Notes: generated by a model from the letters alone, not told the origin. A stretch of 8,255 nucleotides of DNA from Jatrophihabitans sp. (GCA_025966255.1 JAOPVG010000249.1:1-8255), one strand, 5' to 3'; shown: positions 1-6,051, counted from the first letter of the stretch. Made by a program: numbers and translations.

Positions 1-14
1 GAAGCGCAGACCAA

Positions 15-803
15 CTACGAGACGAGATCCGAGACGTTCGGGGACGCGCCGTAGCTGTCCGGCGTGTGCCACTGCCCGCGCGCGATGAGCACGTCGCGCA
101 GCAGGTCCGGACGGTCGCTGATGATGCCGTCGACGCCGTGGTCGAGCAGGCGGTTCATCGTGTCGGGCTCGTTCACCGTCCACACGATGACTCGCACGTC
201 GGCATCGTGGGCGCGCCGCACGAGATCGTCGCGGAAGATCGGCACCCGACCCAGCCGCAGCGGTACGTGCGCGAACCCGGCGTCGCCGTAGCGCCCGCCG
301 CCGCGCGGGGCCGCCAGTCGGGCCAGGTCGCGCCACGACAGCGCGGTGCACAGGTCCGGGCCGGTGAGTTCGCGCAGCCGGCGCAGCCAGGATCCGCGAG
401 CGGCCGCGACGCATACGCGCCGCGCGAAGTCGGTCGAGTGCAGCAGGTGGGCCAGCGGTTCGATCACCGCGGGATCCTTGACGTCGATCGTCAGGCACGC
501 GTCGGGGAGCGCAGCGATGACATCGTCCAGAGCCACCACCTGACCGCCGCCCTGCACCGACAGCGCCGTCAACGCCGCGAGCGGCCGGGCGCGCACCCAT
601 CCGCGCGCGGCGGTGACGCGGTCGAGCCGGGCGTCGTGGAAGGCGACCAGCCGGCCGTCGGAACTGAGCCGGACGTCGGTCTCCAGGAATCGCACGCCGA
701 GGGCGTAGGAGCGGCGGAACGCTTCGAGGGTGTTCTCGGCTGCGAGACCGGCACCGCCGCGGTGGGCGATGGCCAGCGGACCGGGACGGTCGGCGTACCG
801 CAT
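15..803 (-). CDS. Glycerophosphodiester phosphodiesterase family protein (GDPD)
   Basis: A cytosolic TIM-barrel phosphodiesterase of 262 residues that should cleave glycerophosphodiesters to an alcohol and glycerol-3-phosphate, feeding phospholipid turnover. The N-terminal HRGG (residues 14-17, catalytic His14) is followed by EN-T (24-26), the metal-binding ETD pair (Glu41, Asp43) and the second catalytic His57-Asp58. The C-terminal WTVN (208-211) and GVDGIISDRPDLL block close the barrel, all in family order. The usual Glu of the E-x-K strand motif appears as Asp107 (DVKD), a conservative change in a likely metal ligand. I chose the ATG at 803, twelve codons before HRGG; the reading frame stays open further upstream, but that stretch has no GDPD similarity and runs into the neighbour's promoter region. 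There is no signal peptide or membrane segment, so this is the short cytosolic type. It diverges from the VOC gene. Family is confident; substrate is not known. Confidence 0.88.
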   Translation of the reverse strand: MRYADRPGPLAIAHRGGAGLAAENTLEAFRRSYALGVRFLETDVRLSSDGRLVAFHDARLDRVTAARGWVRARPLAALTALSVQGGGQVVALDDVIAALPDACLTIDVKDPAVIEPLAHLLHSTDFARRVCVAAARGSWLRRLRELTGPDLCTALSWRDLARLAAPRGGGRYGDAGFAHVPLRLGRVPIFRDDLVRRAHDADVRVIVWTVNEPDTMNRLLDHGVDGIISDRPDLLRDVLIARGQWHTPDSYGASPNVSDLVS

Positions 804-960
804 GGCATCACTGTGCGGGACCGATCCGGCCGCCGACGCCGTTTCGGTACCGGTTCGGACAGCGTTCACCGAGGCTTCGTCAGGTGGCGATGCCGCGATG
901 CCTGTTCGACGCCTGCAGTTCGCTCTAAGGTCGGTCGTAGGCGACGAGTGGAGGACGACC
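804..960. promoter_or_regulatory. Divergent intergenic region, GDPD / VOC genes
   Basis: This 157-bp gap separates two divergent genes, so it should carry both promoters. For the plus-strand VOC gene, TAAGGT at 926-931 fits the actinobacterial -10 pattern TAnnnT. A poor -35 candidate (TTCGAC, 905-910) sits only 15 bp upstream. A clear ribosome binding site, GGAGG at 950-954, lies 6 nt before the VOC ATG. No convincing -10 or Shine-Dalgarno was found for the GDPD gene. The promoter call is inference. Confidence 0.35.
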
Positions 961-1737
961 ATGACGGTGCGCGACACACCCTGGGCCCCAGGAACGCCTT
1001 GCTGGGTCGATCTGATGACGACCGATCAGGCCGCGGCGCAGAAGTTCTACGGCGAACTGTTCGGGTGGGACCTCGCGGTCGGCGGCGAGGACACGGGTGG
1101 CTACGCGATGGCTTCGATCGGCGGGCGGGCGGTGGCCGGCATCGGCGGGATGATGGGCATGGAGCACCCGCCCGTCTGGAACACCTACCTGGCGACGGCC
1201 GATGCCGACGCCACGTCCGACGCGGTGCAGAAGGCGGGCGGTACCGTCATGGCCCCGCCGATGGACGTGATGGACCTCGGCCGGATGGCCTTCGCCCAGG
1301 TGCCGGGCGGCGGCGTCTTCAGCTACTGGCAGGCCGGTACGCACCACGGCGCCGGCATCGCCAACGAACCGAACACGTTGACGTGGAACGAGTTCCTGAC
1401 CCGTGATCTCCCGACCGCGACGCTGTTCTACGCCTCCGTGTTCGACTACACGTACACCAACGTCGGCAACGATGAGATGGCCTACTCGACGATCGAGGTC
1501 GACGGCCAGACCGTCGGCGGCATCGGCGCGCTGCCGGCGGCCCTCCCGGCCGAGGTGCCGCCGCACTGGCGGGTCTACTTCGCCGTCGAGGATGCCGACG
1601 CTACCGTCGCGAAGGTGAGCGCACTCGGTGGCACGGTGCTCCGACCGGCGATGGACATGCCGTTCGGGCGTCATGCTGACGTCGCCGACCCGCAGGGCGC
1701 GATGTTCTCCGTCATCAAGCCCACGCCTCAGGCCTGA
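961..1737 (+). CDS. VOC family protein, two glyoxalase-fold domains, Cfp30B (Rv0577/TB27.3)-like
   Basis: A 258-residue protein of two tandem vicinal-oxygen-chelate modules. The first spans about residues 10-125 (TPCWVDLMTTDQAAAQKFYGEL opening, split here by position: TPCWVDL at 12-18, FYGELFGW at 29-36). The second spans about 138-255 (LTWNEFLT at 140-147, FYASVF at 156-161, HWRVYFAVEDADAT at 202-215, DPQGAMFSVIKP at 243-254). Layout, length and the C-terminal SVIKPxPQ ending match what I recall of the mycobacterial culture-filtrate protein Cfp30B (Rv0577). That homologue has been linked to methylglyoxal handling and immune recognition, but the reaction of this protein cannot be read from the sequence. 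Classic glyoxalase I metal ligands are not obvious. The ATG at 961 is chosen over upstream in-frame starts because GGAGG sits 6 nt before it and the domain begins right after. No signal peptide. It appears monocistronic. Confidence 0.85.
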   Translation: MTVRDTPWAPGTPCWVDLMTTDQAAAQKFYGELFGWDLAVGGEDTGGYAMASIGGRAVAGIGGMMGMEHPPVWNTYLATADADATSDAVQKAGGTVMAPPMDVMDLGRMAFAQVPGGGVFSYWQAGTHHGAGIANEPNTLTWNEFLTRDLPTATLFYASVFDYTYTNVGNDEMAYSTIEVDGQTVGGIGALPAALPAEVPPHWRVYFAVEDADATVAKVSALGGTVLRPAMDMPFGRHADVADPQGAMFSVIKPTPQA

Positions 1738-1762
1738 TCGCCGCAGCTTGCTAATCGGTCGA

Positions 1763-1785
1763 GCGGCTCCGGCTGCGCGAGCCGT
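1763..1785 (+). terminator. Possible terminator hairpin after the VOC gene
   Basis: CGGCTC (1764-1769) pairs with GAGCCG (1779-1784), plus a G-U pair outside, around a 9-nt loop. It lies 26 bp past the VOC stop and before the tRNA gene. There is no T-tract, which is common for actinobacterial hairpin terminators, so the call is tentative. Confidence 0.35.
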
Positions 1786-1814
1786 ACCCGGCAAAGGGGC
1801 CGTCGGCCAACCGT

Positions 1815-1820
1815 TAGACT
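1815..1820 (+). promoter_or_regulatory. Candidate -10 box for tRNA-Thr
   Basis: TAGACT matches the TAnnnT pattern of actinobacterial -10 elements and ends 27 bp before the mature tRNA 5' end. That leaves room for a short processed leader. No good -35 hexamer is visible at the expected distance, so the call rests on position and the -10 match alone. Confidence 0.3.
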
Positions 1821-1847
1821 TTCCCGGGTTGCGGGGCACCGTGACGC

Positions 1848-1923
1848 GCCGCCTTAGCTCAGTCGGTAGAGCACCTCACTCGTAATGAGGTTGTCCGGGG
1901 TTCGATTCCCCGAGGCGGCTCCA
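1848..1923 (+). tRNA. tRNA-Thr, anticodon CGT
   Basis: A full cloverleaf is readable. The acceptor GCCGCCT (1848-1854) pairs with AGGCGGC (1913-1919), and the discriminator is T1920. The D arm begins GCTC with the AGTCGGTAGA loop. The anticodon stem CCTCA/TGAGG (1874-1878, 1886-1890) frames loop CTCGTAA with anticodon CGT at 1881-1883, reading ACG threonine codons. The T arm has CGGGG-TTCGATT-CCCCG. The 3' CCA is encoded (1921-1923). All stems pair perfectly and there is no intron. Nothing resembling an integrase or a duplicated tRNA 3' end follows, so the gene does not appear to be in use as an attachment site here. Confidence 0.97.
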
Positions 1924-1953
1924 TCCTTGTCACGTAAGCCGTATCCAGCGCGA

Positions 1954-1974
1954 GCCGGCGGGCTCACCGCCGGC
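1954..1974 (+). terminator. Hairpin terminator candidate downstream of tRNA-Thr
   Basis: GCCGGCGG (1954-1961) and CCGCCGGC (1967-1974) form a perfect 8-bp GC stem with a 5-nt loop, 30 bp past the CCA end. There is no T-tract. Position and stability suit a factor-independent stop for the tRNA transcript, or a processing barrier separating it from the FNT gene. Confidence 0.5.
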
Positions 1975-2015
1975 GACGAATTCCGTGCTCGTGGTTAGAC
2001 CGGCGGCTCTCTGCG

Positions 2016-2038
2016 GTAGGTGAAAGGGACACACCTGC
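2016..2038 (+). promoter_or_regulatory. Inverted repeat in the FNT leader
   Basis: GTAGGTG (2016-2022) and CACCTGC (2032-2038) are complementary with one G-U pair around a 9-nt spacer. The repeat ends 5 nt before the GAGGA ribosome binding site (2044-2048) of the FNT gene. It could be an operator or a leader hairpin affecting translation, or chance in GC-rich DNA. I could not find a convincing -10 box nearby. Confidence 0.25.
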
Positions 2039-2054
2039 GTCGTGAGGACTCGTC

Positions 2055-2948
2055 ATGGTCATGGCCTACAGCCCACCGCCCGCAGTCGCGGCGCTGGCCG
2101 TCGAGTCCGGGACCGCGAAAGCCCACCTGGGTCCGGGCCGGGCGCTGGTGGGGGGCTTCCTGGCCGGCGCGTACATCGCGTTCGGCGGGCTGCTGGCCAT
2201 TGTCGCGTCGGCCGGGCTGGATCCGAAGCTGTGGGGCGGGATCACCACCGTCGTCACCGGAGGCGTGTTCAGCCTCGGCCTGATCCTCGTGATCGTCGGG
2301 GGCGCCGAGCTGCTCACCGGCAACATGGCGCTGATCCCGATGGCGGTCCTCGAACGCCGGGTGACCATCGGCCGGATGTTGGTCAACTGGTTCTGGGTGA
2401 CGATCGGCAACCTGGCCGGTTCGCTGTTCGTCGCCTACGTCCTCGCCGATCAGACCGGCGTCATCAAGAAGGGCGCGCCGGGGACGGCCGGCCTGGGATG
2501 GACGCGCCTGGACTCCATCGCCGCTGGCAAGGCTGTGACCGAGACGCACCTCGAGCAGTTCCTCCGGGCGATGGGCTGCAACTGGCTCGTCTGCCTCGCC
2601 GTCTGGCTCGCGCTTGCCGCCATGACCGTCAGCGGCAAGATCCTCGCCATCGTCTTCCCGATCACGGCGTTCGTGGCGCTCGGTTTCGACCACGTTGTCG
2701 CGAACATGTTCTTCCTGCCGCTGGCGATGTGGGAGCACGCGGGTGGGGTCACGTTCTCGAACATGCTGCTGAACCTGGTGTTCGCGTACCTCGGCAATGC
2801 CGTCGGCGCCGCGGTGTTCGTGGCGGGTGCCTACTGGTACCTCTACCTGAAGGACGCGCCGGTCGGCGTGACGCCGACCGACGACGCGTCGGCGGACGGT
2901 GCGGTCCGTCAGCCTCCGACCGTGGCCCGGCCCAGCACGAAGCAGTAG
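2055..2948 (+). CDS. Formate/nitrite transporter family protein (FNT; FocA/NirC type)
   Basis: A 297-residue inner-membrane channel of the FNT family, whose members are pentameric and pass formate, nitrite, hydrosulfide or related small acids. Six hydrophobic segments are visible, at about residues 31-53, 63-86, 108-130, 174-194, 196-222 and 238-266. Family hallmarks are the broken helix with GAELLTGNM (83-91), GCNWLVCLAVW (174-184) and GFDHVVANMF (210-219). His213 is the conserved pore histidine. The C-terminal tail from about 267 is polar and disordered. The start at 2055 is supported by GAGGA (2044-2048) at 6-nt spacing; an ATG two codons later is the only close alternative. No nitrite reductase, formate dehydrogenase or pyruvate formate-lyase gene is adjacent, so the substrate is open. 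It converges on the thioesterase gene. Confidence 0.93.
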   Translation: MVMAYSPPPAVAALAVESGTAKAHLGPGRALVGGFLAGAYIAFGGLLAIVASAGLDPKLWGGITTVVTGGVFSLGLILVIVGGAELLTGNMALIPMAVLERRVTIGRMLVNWFWVTIGNLAGSLFVAYVLADQTGVIKKGAPGTAGLGWTRLDSIAAGKAVTETHLEQFLRAMGCNWLVCLAVWLALAAMTVSGKILAIVFPITAFVALGFDHVVANMFFLPLAMWEHAGGVTFSNMLLNLVFAYLGNAVGAAVFVAGAYWYLYLKDAPVGVTPTDDASADGAVRQPPTVARPSTKQ

Positions 2949-2987
2949 CCGACGTCGCGGTTCAACCAAAGCGAAGGGGCCGGCTAC
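2945..2987. terminator. Possible shared terminator between convergent FNT and thioesterase genes
   Basis: GTAGCCG (2945-2951) and CGGCTAC (2981-2987) are perfect 7-bp arms spanning the whole 35-bp gap. Each arm contains the TAG stop codon of one gene. The 29-nt loop is long and there is no T-tract, so folding in RNA is uncertain. As an inverted repeat it could act on both strands. Confidence 0.3.
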
Positions 2988-3634
2988 GGCTGGCCTTCGA
3001 GCAGCAGGAGGAACAGACCTTCGGCGTCGGCGAGCACGGTGCCGGACGGGTCGAGCAACCGCGCCGAGCCCCAGCGCTTGCGGCCGTCGACGCGGTCGAG
3101 GCTCGCGTCGAAGCGCAGTTCGACGTCCAGCGGCGTGATGCGCCGGTAGTTCACCGTGAGGAACGCGGTCCGCGCGACGCCGGCCTGGTGGATGTTCACG
3201 ATCCGGCCGAGGACGTCGTCGAAGAGCAGTGGCTGCGCGCCGCCGTGCGACGCACCGTTGCCGCCGAGGTAGAAGCGGGTGAAGGTGACGCGTCCGCGCA
3301 GCGTCGTCGCGTCCTCGTCGTCGATCACATAGGGCGGCAGCAGCGGATGGCCGCGGCCGGGCAGGTCGGGACGCCATCCGTCGTGCCGGTCGGCCTCGGC
3401 GACCTGGTGCTGTGCCAGCAGGTCGGTGATGTCGAGGAGCCGTTCGGTGACGTCCTTCGCGAGTTCGGGCGGCAGGGCGGCGCCGGCGAGACGGTCCTGC
3501 AGCAACCGCTGCGCCGTGTGCAGTTCGGCGAACTCCGGACCACCGCGCAGGGTCGGCAGCACCGGCGCTGGTTGCACGTCGGTGCTGATCTCCACCTCGG
3601 GCCATGGGGTCATCCGGCCGTCGTCGCTCGTCAT
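2984..3634 (-). CDS. PaaI-like hotdog-fold acyl-CoA thioesterase
   Basis: A 216-residue protein. After a variable, mostly helical N-terminal half (residues 1-105), a single hotdog domain runs from about 112 to 213. It contains RGRVTFTRFYLGGNGASHGG (113-132), with the HGG turn (130-132), acidic residues Asp139/Asp140 on the following central helix and LGRIVN. The strands VNYRRITPL (161-169), VELRFDASLDRV and ADAEGLFLLL close the domain. In PaaI-type enzymes the HGG segment and an acidic residue on this helix bind and hydrolyse the acyl-CoA thioester. The extended N-terminus resembles mycobacterial PaaI-family proteins of 200-220 residues. I chose the ATG at 3634; a second ATG seven codons on (3613) is possible. 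There is no Shine-Dalgarno, but a -10-like TACATT ends exactly 6 nt upstream, which suggests a leaderless mRNA. A KstR-type operator overlaps it, pointing to lipid or sterol catabolism. The natural substrate is unknown. Confidence 0.82.
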   Translation of the reverse strand: MTSDDGRMTPWPEVEISTDVQPAPVLPTLRGGPEFAELHTAQRLLQDRLAGAALPPELAKDVTERLLDITDLLAQHQVAEADRHDGWRPDLPGRGHPLLPPYVIDDEDATTLRGRVTFTRFYLGGNGASHGGAQPLLFDDVLGRIVNIHQAGVARTAFLTVNYRRITPLDVELRFDASLDRVDGRKRWGSARLLDPSGTVLADAEGLFLLLLEGQP

Positions 3635-3640
3635 CGCTGA

Positions 3641-3646
3641 AATGTA
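3641..3646 (-). promoter_or_regulatory. -10 element for a leaderless thioesterase mRNA
   Basis: On the minus strand TACATT (TAnnnT) is followed by exactly 6 nt and then the ATG at 3634. Initiation would therefore fall on the A of the start codon. The absence of any ribosome binding site agrees with leaderless translation, which is common in actinobacteria. No clear -35 is seen. Confidence 0.45.
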
Positions 3647-3656
3647 ACCTGTTCTA
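3643..3656. promoter_or_regulatory. KstR-like operator (TnnAACnnGTTnnA)
   Basis: TGTAACCTGTTCTA matches every fixed position of the 14-bp palindrome published for KstR, the TetR-type repressor of cholesterol catabolism in mycobacteria and relatives. The right half GTTCTA is the ideal half-site; the left half TGTAAC differs from TAGAAC at two variable positions. It overlaps the proposed -10 box of the thioesterase gene, a sensible place for a repressor, and also covers the cupin stop codon. Regulation by KstR is inferred from motif and position only; no kstR gene is in the window. Confidence 0.55.
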
Positions 3657-4070
3657 GTTTTCCGGTGAGTCCTCGGCCAGGCTGAAGTCCTCGAAGTCGA
3701 AGCCGGGCGCGACGACGCACGCGACCAGCGAGGGCGTGTCCGACGCGGGCACGGCCGACTGCCATTCGTTGGCCCGCACCAGGTACTGCCCGCCCTCGCG
3801 GAGCTCACAGCTGAAGCCCGGGACCGGCCCCTCGTCGAAGCCGCCCACGGTGAGCAGCATCGGGCCACCGCCCTGCCAGAGCCACAGCTCGTCCGACGTC
3901 ACGCGATGCCAGGCCGAGCGCTCGCCCGGCTGCAGCAGGAACGAAACGCAGGTGACCAGCGAGCGCGGGCCGCGCGGCGTCTCCGTCGACGCGTCGTGAC
4001 GCCACGTCTCGCGGAACCAGCCGCCTTCGGGATGCGGGGCCAGATCCAGGGCGTTGGGGTCGAGCGACAT
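3654..4070 (-). CDS. Cupin-superfamily protein, DUF985 (Cupin_5) type
   Basis: A 138-residue protein with the complete DUF985 pattern. It shows LAPHPEGGWFRETWR (10-24), SFLLQPGERSAWHRVTSDELWLW (43-65, with His55 and Glu61 in metal-site-like positions), GGQYLVRANEWQSA (93-106) and the family-typical ending SLVACVVAPGFDFEDFSL (114-131). The fold is a small beta barrel. Biochemical roles of this family are poorly defined, and proposed sugar-epimerase or metal-dependent functions are not established. The start at 4070 lies 9 nt after the stop of the GNAT gene on the same strand, so the two are very likely cotranscribed and possibly translationally coupled; only a weak GGGA precedes the ATG. Its stop overlaps the KstR-like operator of the next gene. 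Family is confident, function is not. Confidence 0.85.
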   Translation of the reverse strand: MSLDPNALDLAPHPEGGWFRETWRHDASTETPRGPRSLVTCVSFLLQPGERSAWHRVTSDELWLWQGGGPMLLTVGGFDEGPVPGFSCELREGGQYLVRANEWQSAVPASDTPSLVACVVAPGFDFEDFSLAEDSPEN

Positions 4071-4079
4071 TCCCGGAGC

Positions 4080-4562
4080 CTAGGTGCTCGCGCGGGCCAA
4101 CCGCATCGGGACGTGCGGGATGCCGTCCTCGTCGTAGTCGGCGCCATCCCGGACGAAGCCGAAGCGCTCGTACCACTGCAGTAGGTACGCCTGCGCGTCC
4201 AGCCCGACCTCGCGATCGCCGGCGAGGGCGAGCGCCCGCTGCATGAGACGGGCGGCGAGACCCGATCCCCGCGCGGTGGCCGCGGTCGCGACCCGGCCGA
4301 TGCGCACCGCGCCGTCGGCATCGACGACCAGGCGCAGCGTGGCGAGCACGGCTCCGTCGTTCTCGATCCAGAGCTGACGCGCGGACGGTTCGAGATCGCG
4401 GCCGTCGAGATCGGCGTAGACGCAGTTCTGTTCGACGACGAACACGTCGCCGCGCAACGCGAGGATGCGGTAGAGCGTCGCGGGATCGAGTTCGGCGAGG
4501 CTCGCGTCGCGGACGCGCGGATCGGGCGGTACCGGCAAGGCGGCCGGCTCGGACGATGACAC
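4080..4562 (-). CDS. elaA: ElaA-like GNAT N-acetyltransferase
   Basis: A 160-residue single-domain GCN5-related acetyltransferase of the ElaA group, expected to transfer an acetyl group from acetyl-CoA to an unknown amine. ElaA signatures run in order: LYRILALRGDVFVVEQNCVY (30-49), DLDGRDLE (51-58), ATLRLV and RIGRVATA (strand 4). The acetyl-CoA loop ARGSGLAARLM (97-107) is next, followed by LDAQAYLLQWYERFGF (121-136) and the characteristic DEDGIPHVPM ending (144-153). The start is GTG at 4562. No ATG lies between it and the domain, and a weak GCAGG sits about 8 nt upstream. It begins 44 bp from the divergently transcribed FKBP gene and leads a short operon with the cupin. Substrate unknown. 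Confidence 0.87.
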   Translation of the reverse strand: MSSSEPAALPVPPDPRVRDASLAELDPATLYRILALRGDVFVVEQNCVYADLDGRDLEPSARQLWIENDGAVLATLRLVVDADGAVRIGRVATAATARGSGLAARLMQRALALAGDREVGLDAQAYLLQWYERFGFVRDGADYDEDGIPHVPMRLARAST

Positions 4563-4606
4563 GGGGCGAGCCTGCCATGCCCGGGGAGGTCGTGTTGGAT
4601 GGACCC
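4563..4606. promoter_or_regulatory. Short divergent promoter region, elaA-like / FKBP genes
   Basis: Only 44 bp separate the two divergent start codons, so at least one promoter must overlap a coding sequence or give a very short leader. TTGGAT (4595-4600), followed by 6 nt and the FKBP ATG, would suit a leaderless start, but it lacks the conserved A of TAnnnT. GGGGAGG (4583-4589) is too far from the FKBP start to be an ideal ribosome binding site for it. Boundaries are inferred. Confidence 0.3.
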
Positions 4607-4975
4607 ATGTCTCTTTCGAAGCCAGAAATCGAGCGGCCGGATGGCGAGCCGCCGGCCGACCTGCACATCGAGGACGTCGTCGTCGGCGACGGCGCCGAGG
4701 CGACGCCCGGCGCCACGGTCGAGGTGCACTACGTGGGCGTCGAGTTCGACTCCGGTGCGGAGTTCGACGCCTCGTGGAACCGTGGCCAGTCGATCGTGTT
4801 CCCGCTGGGGCAGCTGATCCAGGGTTGGCAGGAGGGCATCCCCGGCATGAAGGTCGGCGGACGCCGTCAGCTCACCGTCCCGCCGGAGCAGGCCTACGGT
4901 CCGGCCGGCGGCGGCCACCGGCTCTCCGGAAAGACCCTCGTCTTCGTGATCGACCTGCTCGACGTCAAGGGCTGA
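4607..4975 (+). CDS. FKBP-type peptidyl-prolyl cis-trans isomerase
   Basis: A 122-residue single-domain FKBP that should catalyse cis-trans isomerisation of Xaa-Pro bonds in the cytoplasm. The binding-pocket residues of human FKBP12 have clear counterparts: Tyr42, Phe53-Asp54 (EFDASWNRG), Phe65, Ile71, Trp74 (QGWQEGIPGM), Tyr97 (AYG) and Phe113. The N-terminal KPEIERPDGEPPADLHIEDVVVGDG style is typical of mycobacterial and related actinobacterial FKBPs (LHIEDVVVGDG at 19-29). I chose the ATG at 4607 because these homologues begin just before KPE; the frame is open back to an ATG at 4556, but that would overlap the divergent gene. There is no signal peptide or lipobox. The last 11 bp overlap the convergent regulator gene, and a strong hairpin follows 13 bp after the stop. 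Confidence 0.92.
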   Translation: MSLSKPEIERPDGEPPADLHIEDVVVGDGAEATPGATVEVHYVGVEFDSGAEFDASWNRGQSIVFPLGQLIQGWQEGIPGMKVGGRRQLTVPPEQAYGPAGGGHRLSGKTLVFVIDLLDVKG

Positions 4976-6044
4976 GCATTTCGCTGTGACCCCGTCCGGC
5001 TCGCTGCGGGCGGGGTTTGGCGGCGACGGTGGCGCCCAGGCGATCGCCGGACACCAGTGCTCCGGCCTGCTTCACGTGTCGCAGCACGGGTGACACCTCC
5101 ATCGTCTGCACGCCGGCGATCGCGCCCACCTTCGTCGTGATGAAGCGGTAGAGGCCGTCCAGATCCCGGCACGTGACCGCAGCCGTGAGGTTGTGCGGTC
5201 CGGAGATCGCGGCCGCGAACGCCACTTCCTGCTCGCGACTCAACGCTTCACCGGCGTTCGCCAGTTCGGCCGGCGTCACGGTCAGCCAGAGATTCGCCAG
5301 CGCGTGGAAGCCGAGCGCGGCCGCCGACAGGTCGATGTCCAGGTAGGCCACGCCGAGTTCCAAGAGGGTGGTCAGCCGGCGCATCGCGCGGCCCTCGCTG
5401 ATGCCGGCCGCGGCGGCGAGCGCGCCGTACGTCGCCCGGCCGTCGGCCGCCAGCAGGGCGAGCATCGGTTCGTCGGACGGCTCGAGGGTCACGGTCGCCG
5501 GGGCGGCCGGACGGCCGGGCGTCGGCGCGCACAGGCGGCGGGTCTGCTCGTCGGTCAGCACTGGCGCGAGCGCGGCCCAGTCATCGCCTCCGCCGCCCAC
5601 GAAGCGGTGCAGCACGACCGCCGCGGCAACGCCGAGCACCGGCGTCGTGCGCGGCAGGCGCTGGACAAGCAGATCGTCGCGCGCCTCCCGGGTCCGTGAG
5701 CGCACGGCGCAGACAACCTCCGACCCGCCGGCGCTGAGGGTCACCCAGCCGACGTCGTCGCGCTGCGCGAGGGCGGCGGCCAGCGATTCCGTGCCGCTCG
5801 GCCGGCTTTGGATCCGCACGATCCAGCTGCTCTGGCCCAGCGCGTTCGGGTCGACGACGCCGATGATGCGCAGCACGCCGTCGCGGCCCAGGCGGCGATA
5901 GCGCCGGGCAACCGTCTGCTCCGACACCGCCAGGACATCGGCAATCACGCTGAACGGGGCGCGTGGCGACACCTGGAGGGCGCGGATGATCTGCGTGTCG
6001 AGCCGATCCAACGTGGAGGAATTCTGCAGGTAGAGATCGGACAT
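4965..6044 (-). CDS. Tandem (two-unit) Lrp/AsnC family transcriptional regulator
   Basis: A 359-residue DNA-binding regulator made of two fused Lrp/AsnC units, about twice the usual 150-residue length. Unit 1 has a winged HTH at about 12-62 (LDRLDTQIIRALQVSPRAP at 12-30, VSEQTVARRYRRL at 40-52) and a RAM-type sensing domain at 72-148. Unit 2 has HTH residues 187-240 (EPSDEPMLALLAADGRA, ISEGRAMRRLTTLLELG) and a RAM domain at about 246-328 (SGPHNLTAAVTCRDLDGLYRF at 281-301). A linker at 150-186 joins them, and a basic tail (330-359) ends the protein. The two halves may form an internal pseudo-dimer. The start at 6044 is chosen because homology begins there; no Shine-Dalgarno is present. A -10-like TAGATT 7 nt upstream suggests a leaderless mRNA. 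It is divergent from the MFS exporter, which is its probable target. The effector is unknown. Confidence 0.87.
   Translation of the reverse strand: MSDLYLQNSSTLDRLDTQIIRALQVSPRAPFSVIADVLAVSEQTVARRYRRLGRDGVLRIIGVVDPNALGQSSWIVRIQSRPSGTESLAAALAQRDDVGWVTLSAGGSEVVCAVRSRTREARDDLLVQRLPRTTPVLGVAAAVVLHRFVGGGGDDWAALAPVLTDEQTRRLCAPTPGRPAAPATVTLEPSDEPMLALLAADGRATYGALAAAAGISEGRAMRRLTTLLELGVAYLDIDLSAAALGFHALANLWLTVTPAELANAGEALSREQEVAFAAAISGPHNLTAAVTCRDLDGLYRFITTKVGAIAGVQTMEVSPVLRHVKQAGALVSGDRLGATVAAKPRPQRAGRGHSEMLSP
4988..5018 (+). terminator. Strong intrinsic terminator of the FKBP gene, inside the regulator's 3' coding end
   Basis: ACCCCGTCCG (4989-4998) pairs with CGGGCGGGGT (5007-5016), including one G-U pair, plus an outer G-U pair (4988/5017). 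The loop is 8 nt and TTT (5016-5018) follows on the plus strand. This is the best intrinsic terminator in the window. On the minus strand the G-U pairs become mismatches, so it favours plus-strand transcripts. It lies within codons for the basic C-terminal tail of the Lrp-type regulator. Confidence 0.65.
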
Positions 6045-6051
6045 CAACGGA

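Noticed and set aside
846..853. 8-bp palindrome CGGTACCG in the GDPD/VOC gap
   Set aside because: Too short to stand out in GC-rich DNA, does not extend outward, and is not placed at a recognisable promoter element.
1369..1382. Second possible KstR site (AACACGTT core)
   Set aside because: The outer T and A of TnnAACnnGTTnnA are both missing and it lies inside the VOC coding sequence.
66..1406. 446-codon plus-strand frame across the GDPD gene and into the VOC gene
   Set aside because: Arg/Gly/Pro-rich composition typical of off-frame GC-rich DNA. It overlaps two genes with clear family motifs in other frames.
1848..2054. tRNA-Thr as an integration site for a mobile element
   Set aside because: No integrase, no repeated tRNA 3' segment elsewhere in the window, and no change in base composition after the tRNA.
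1995..3640. Very long frames on both strands across the FNT and thioesterase genes
   Set aside because: They lie out of phase with two well-supported genes, are low in hydrophobic order, and show no recognisable domain.
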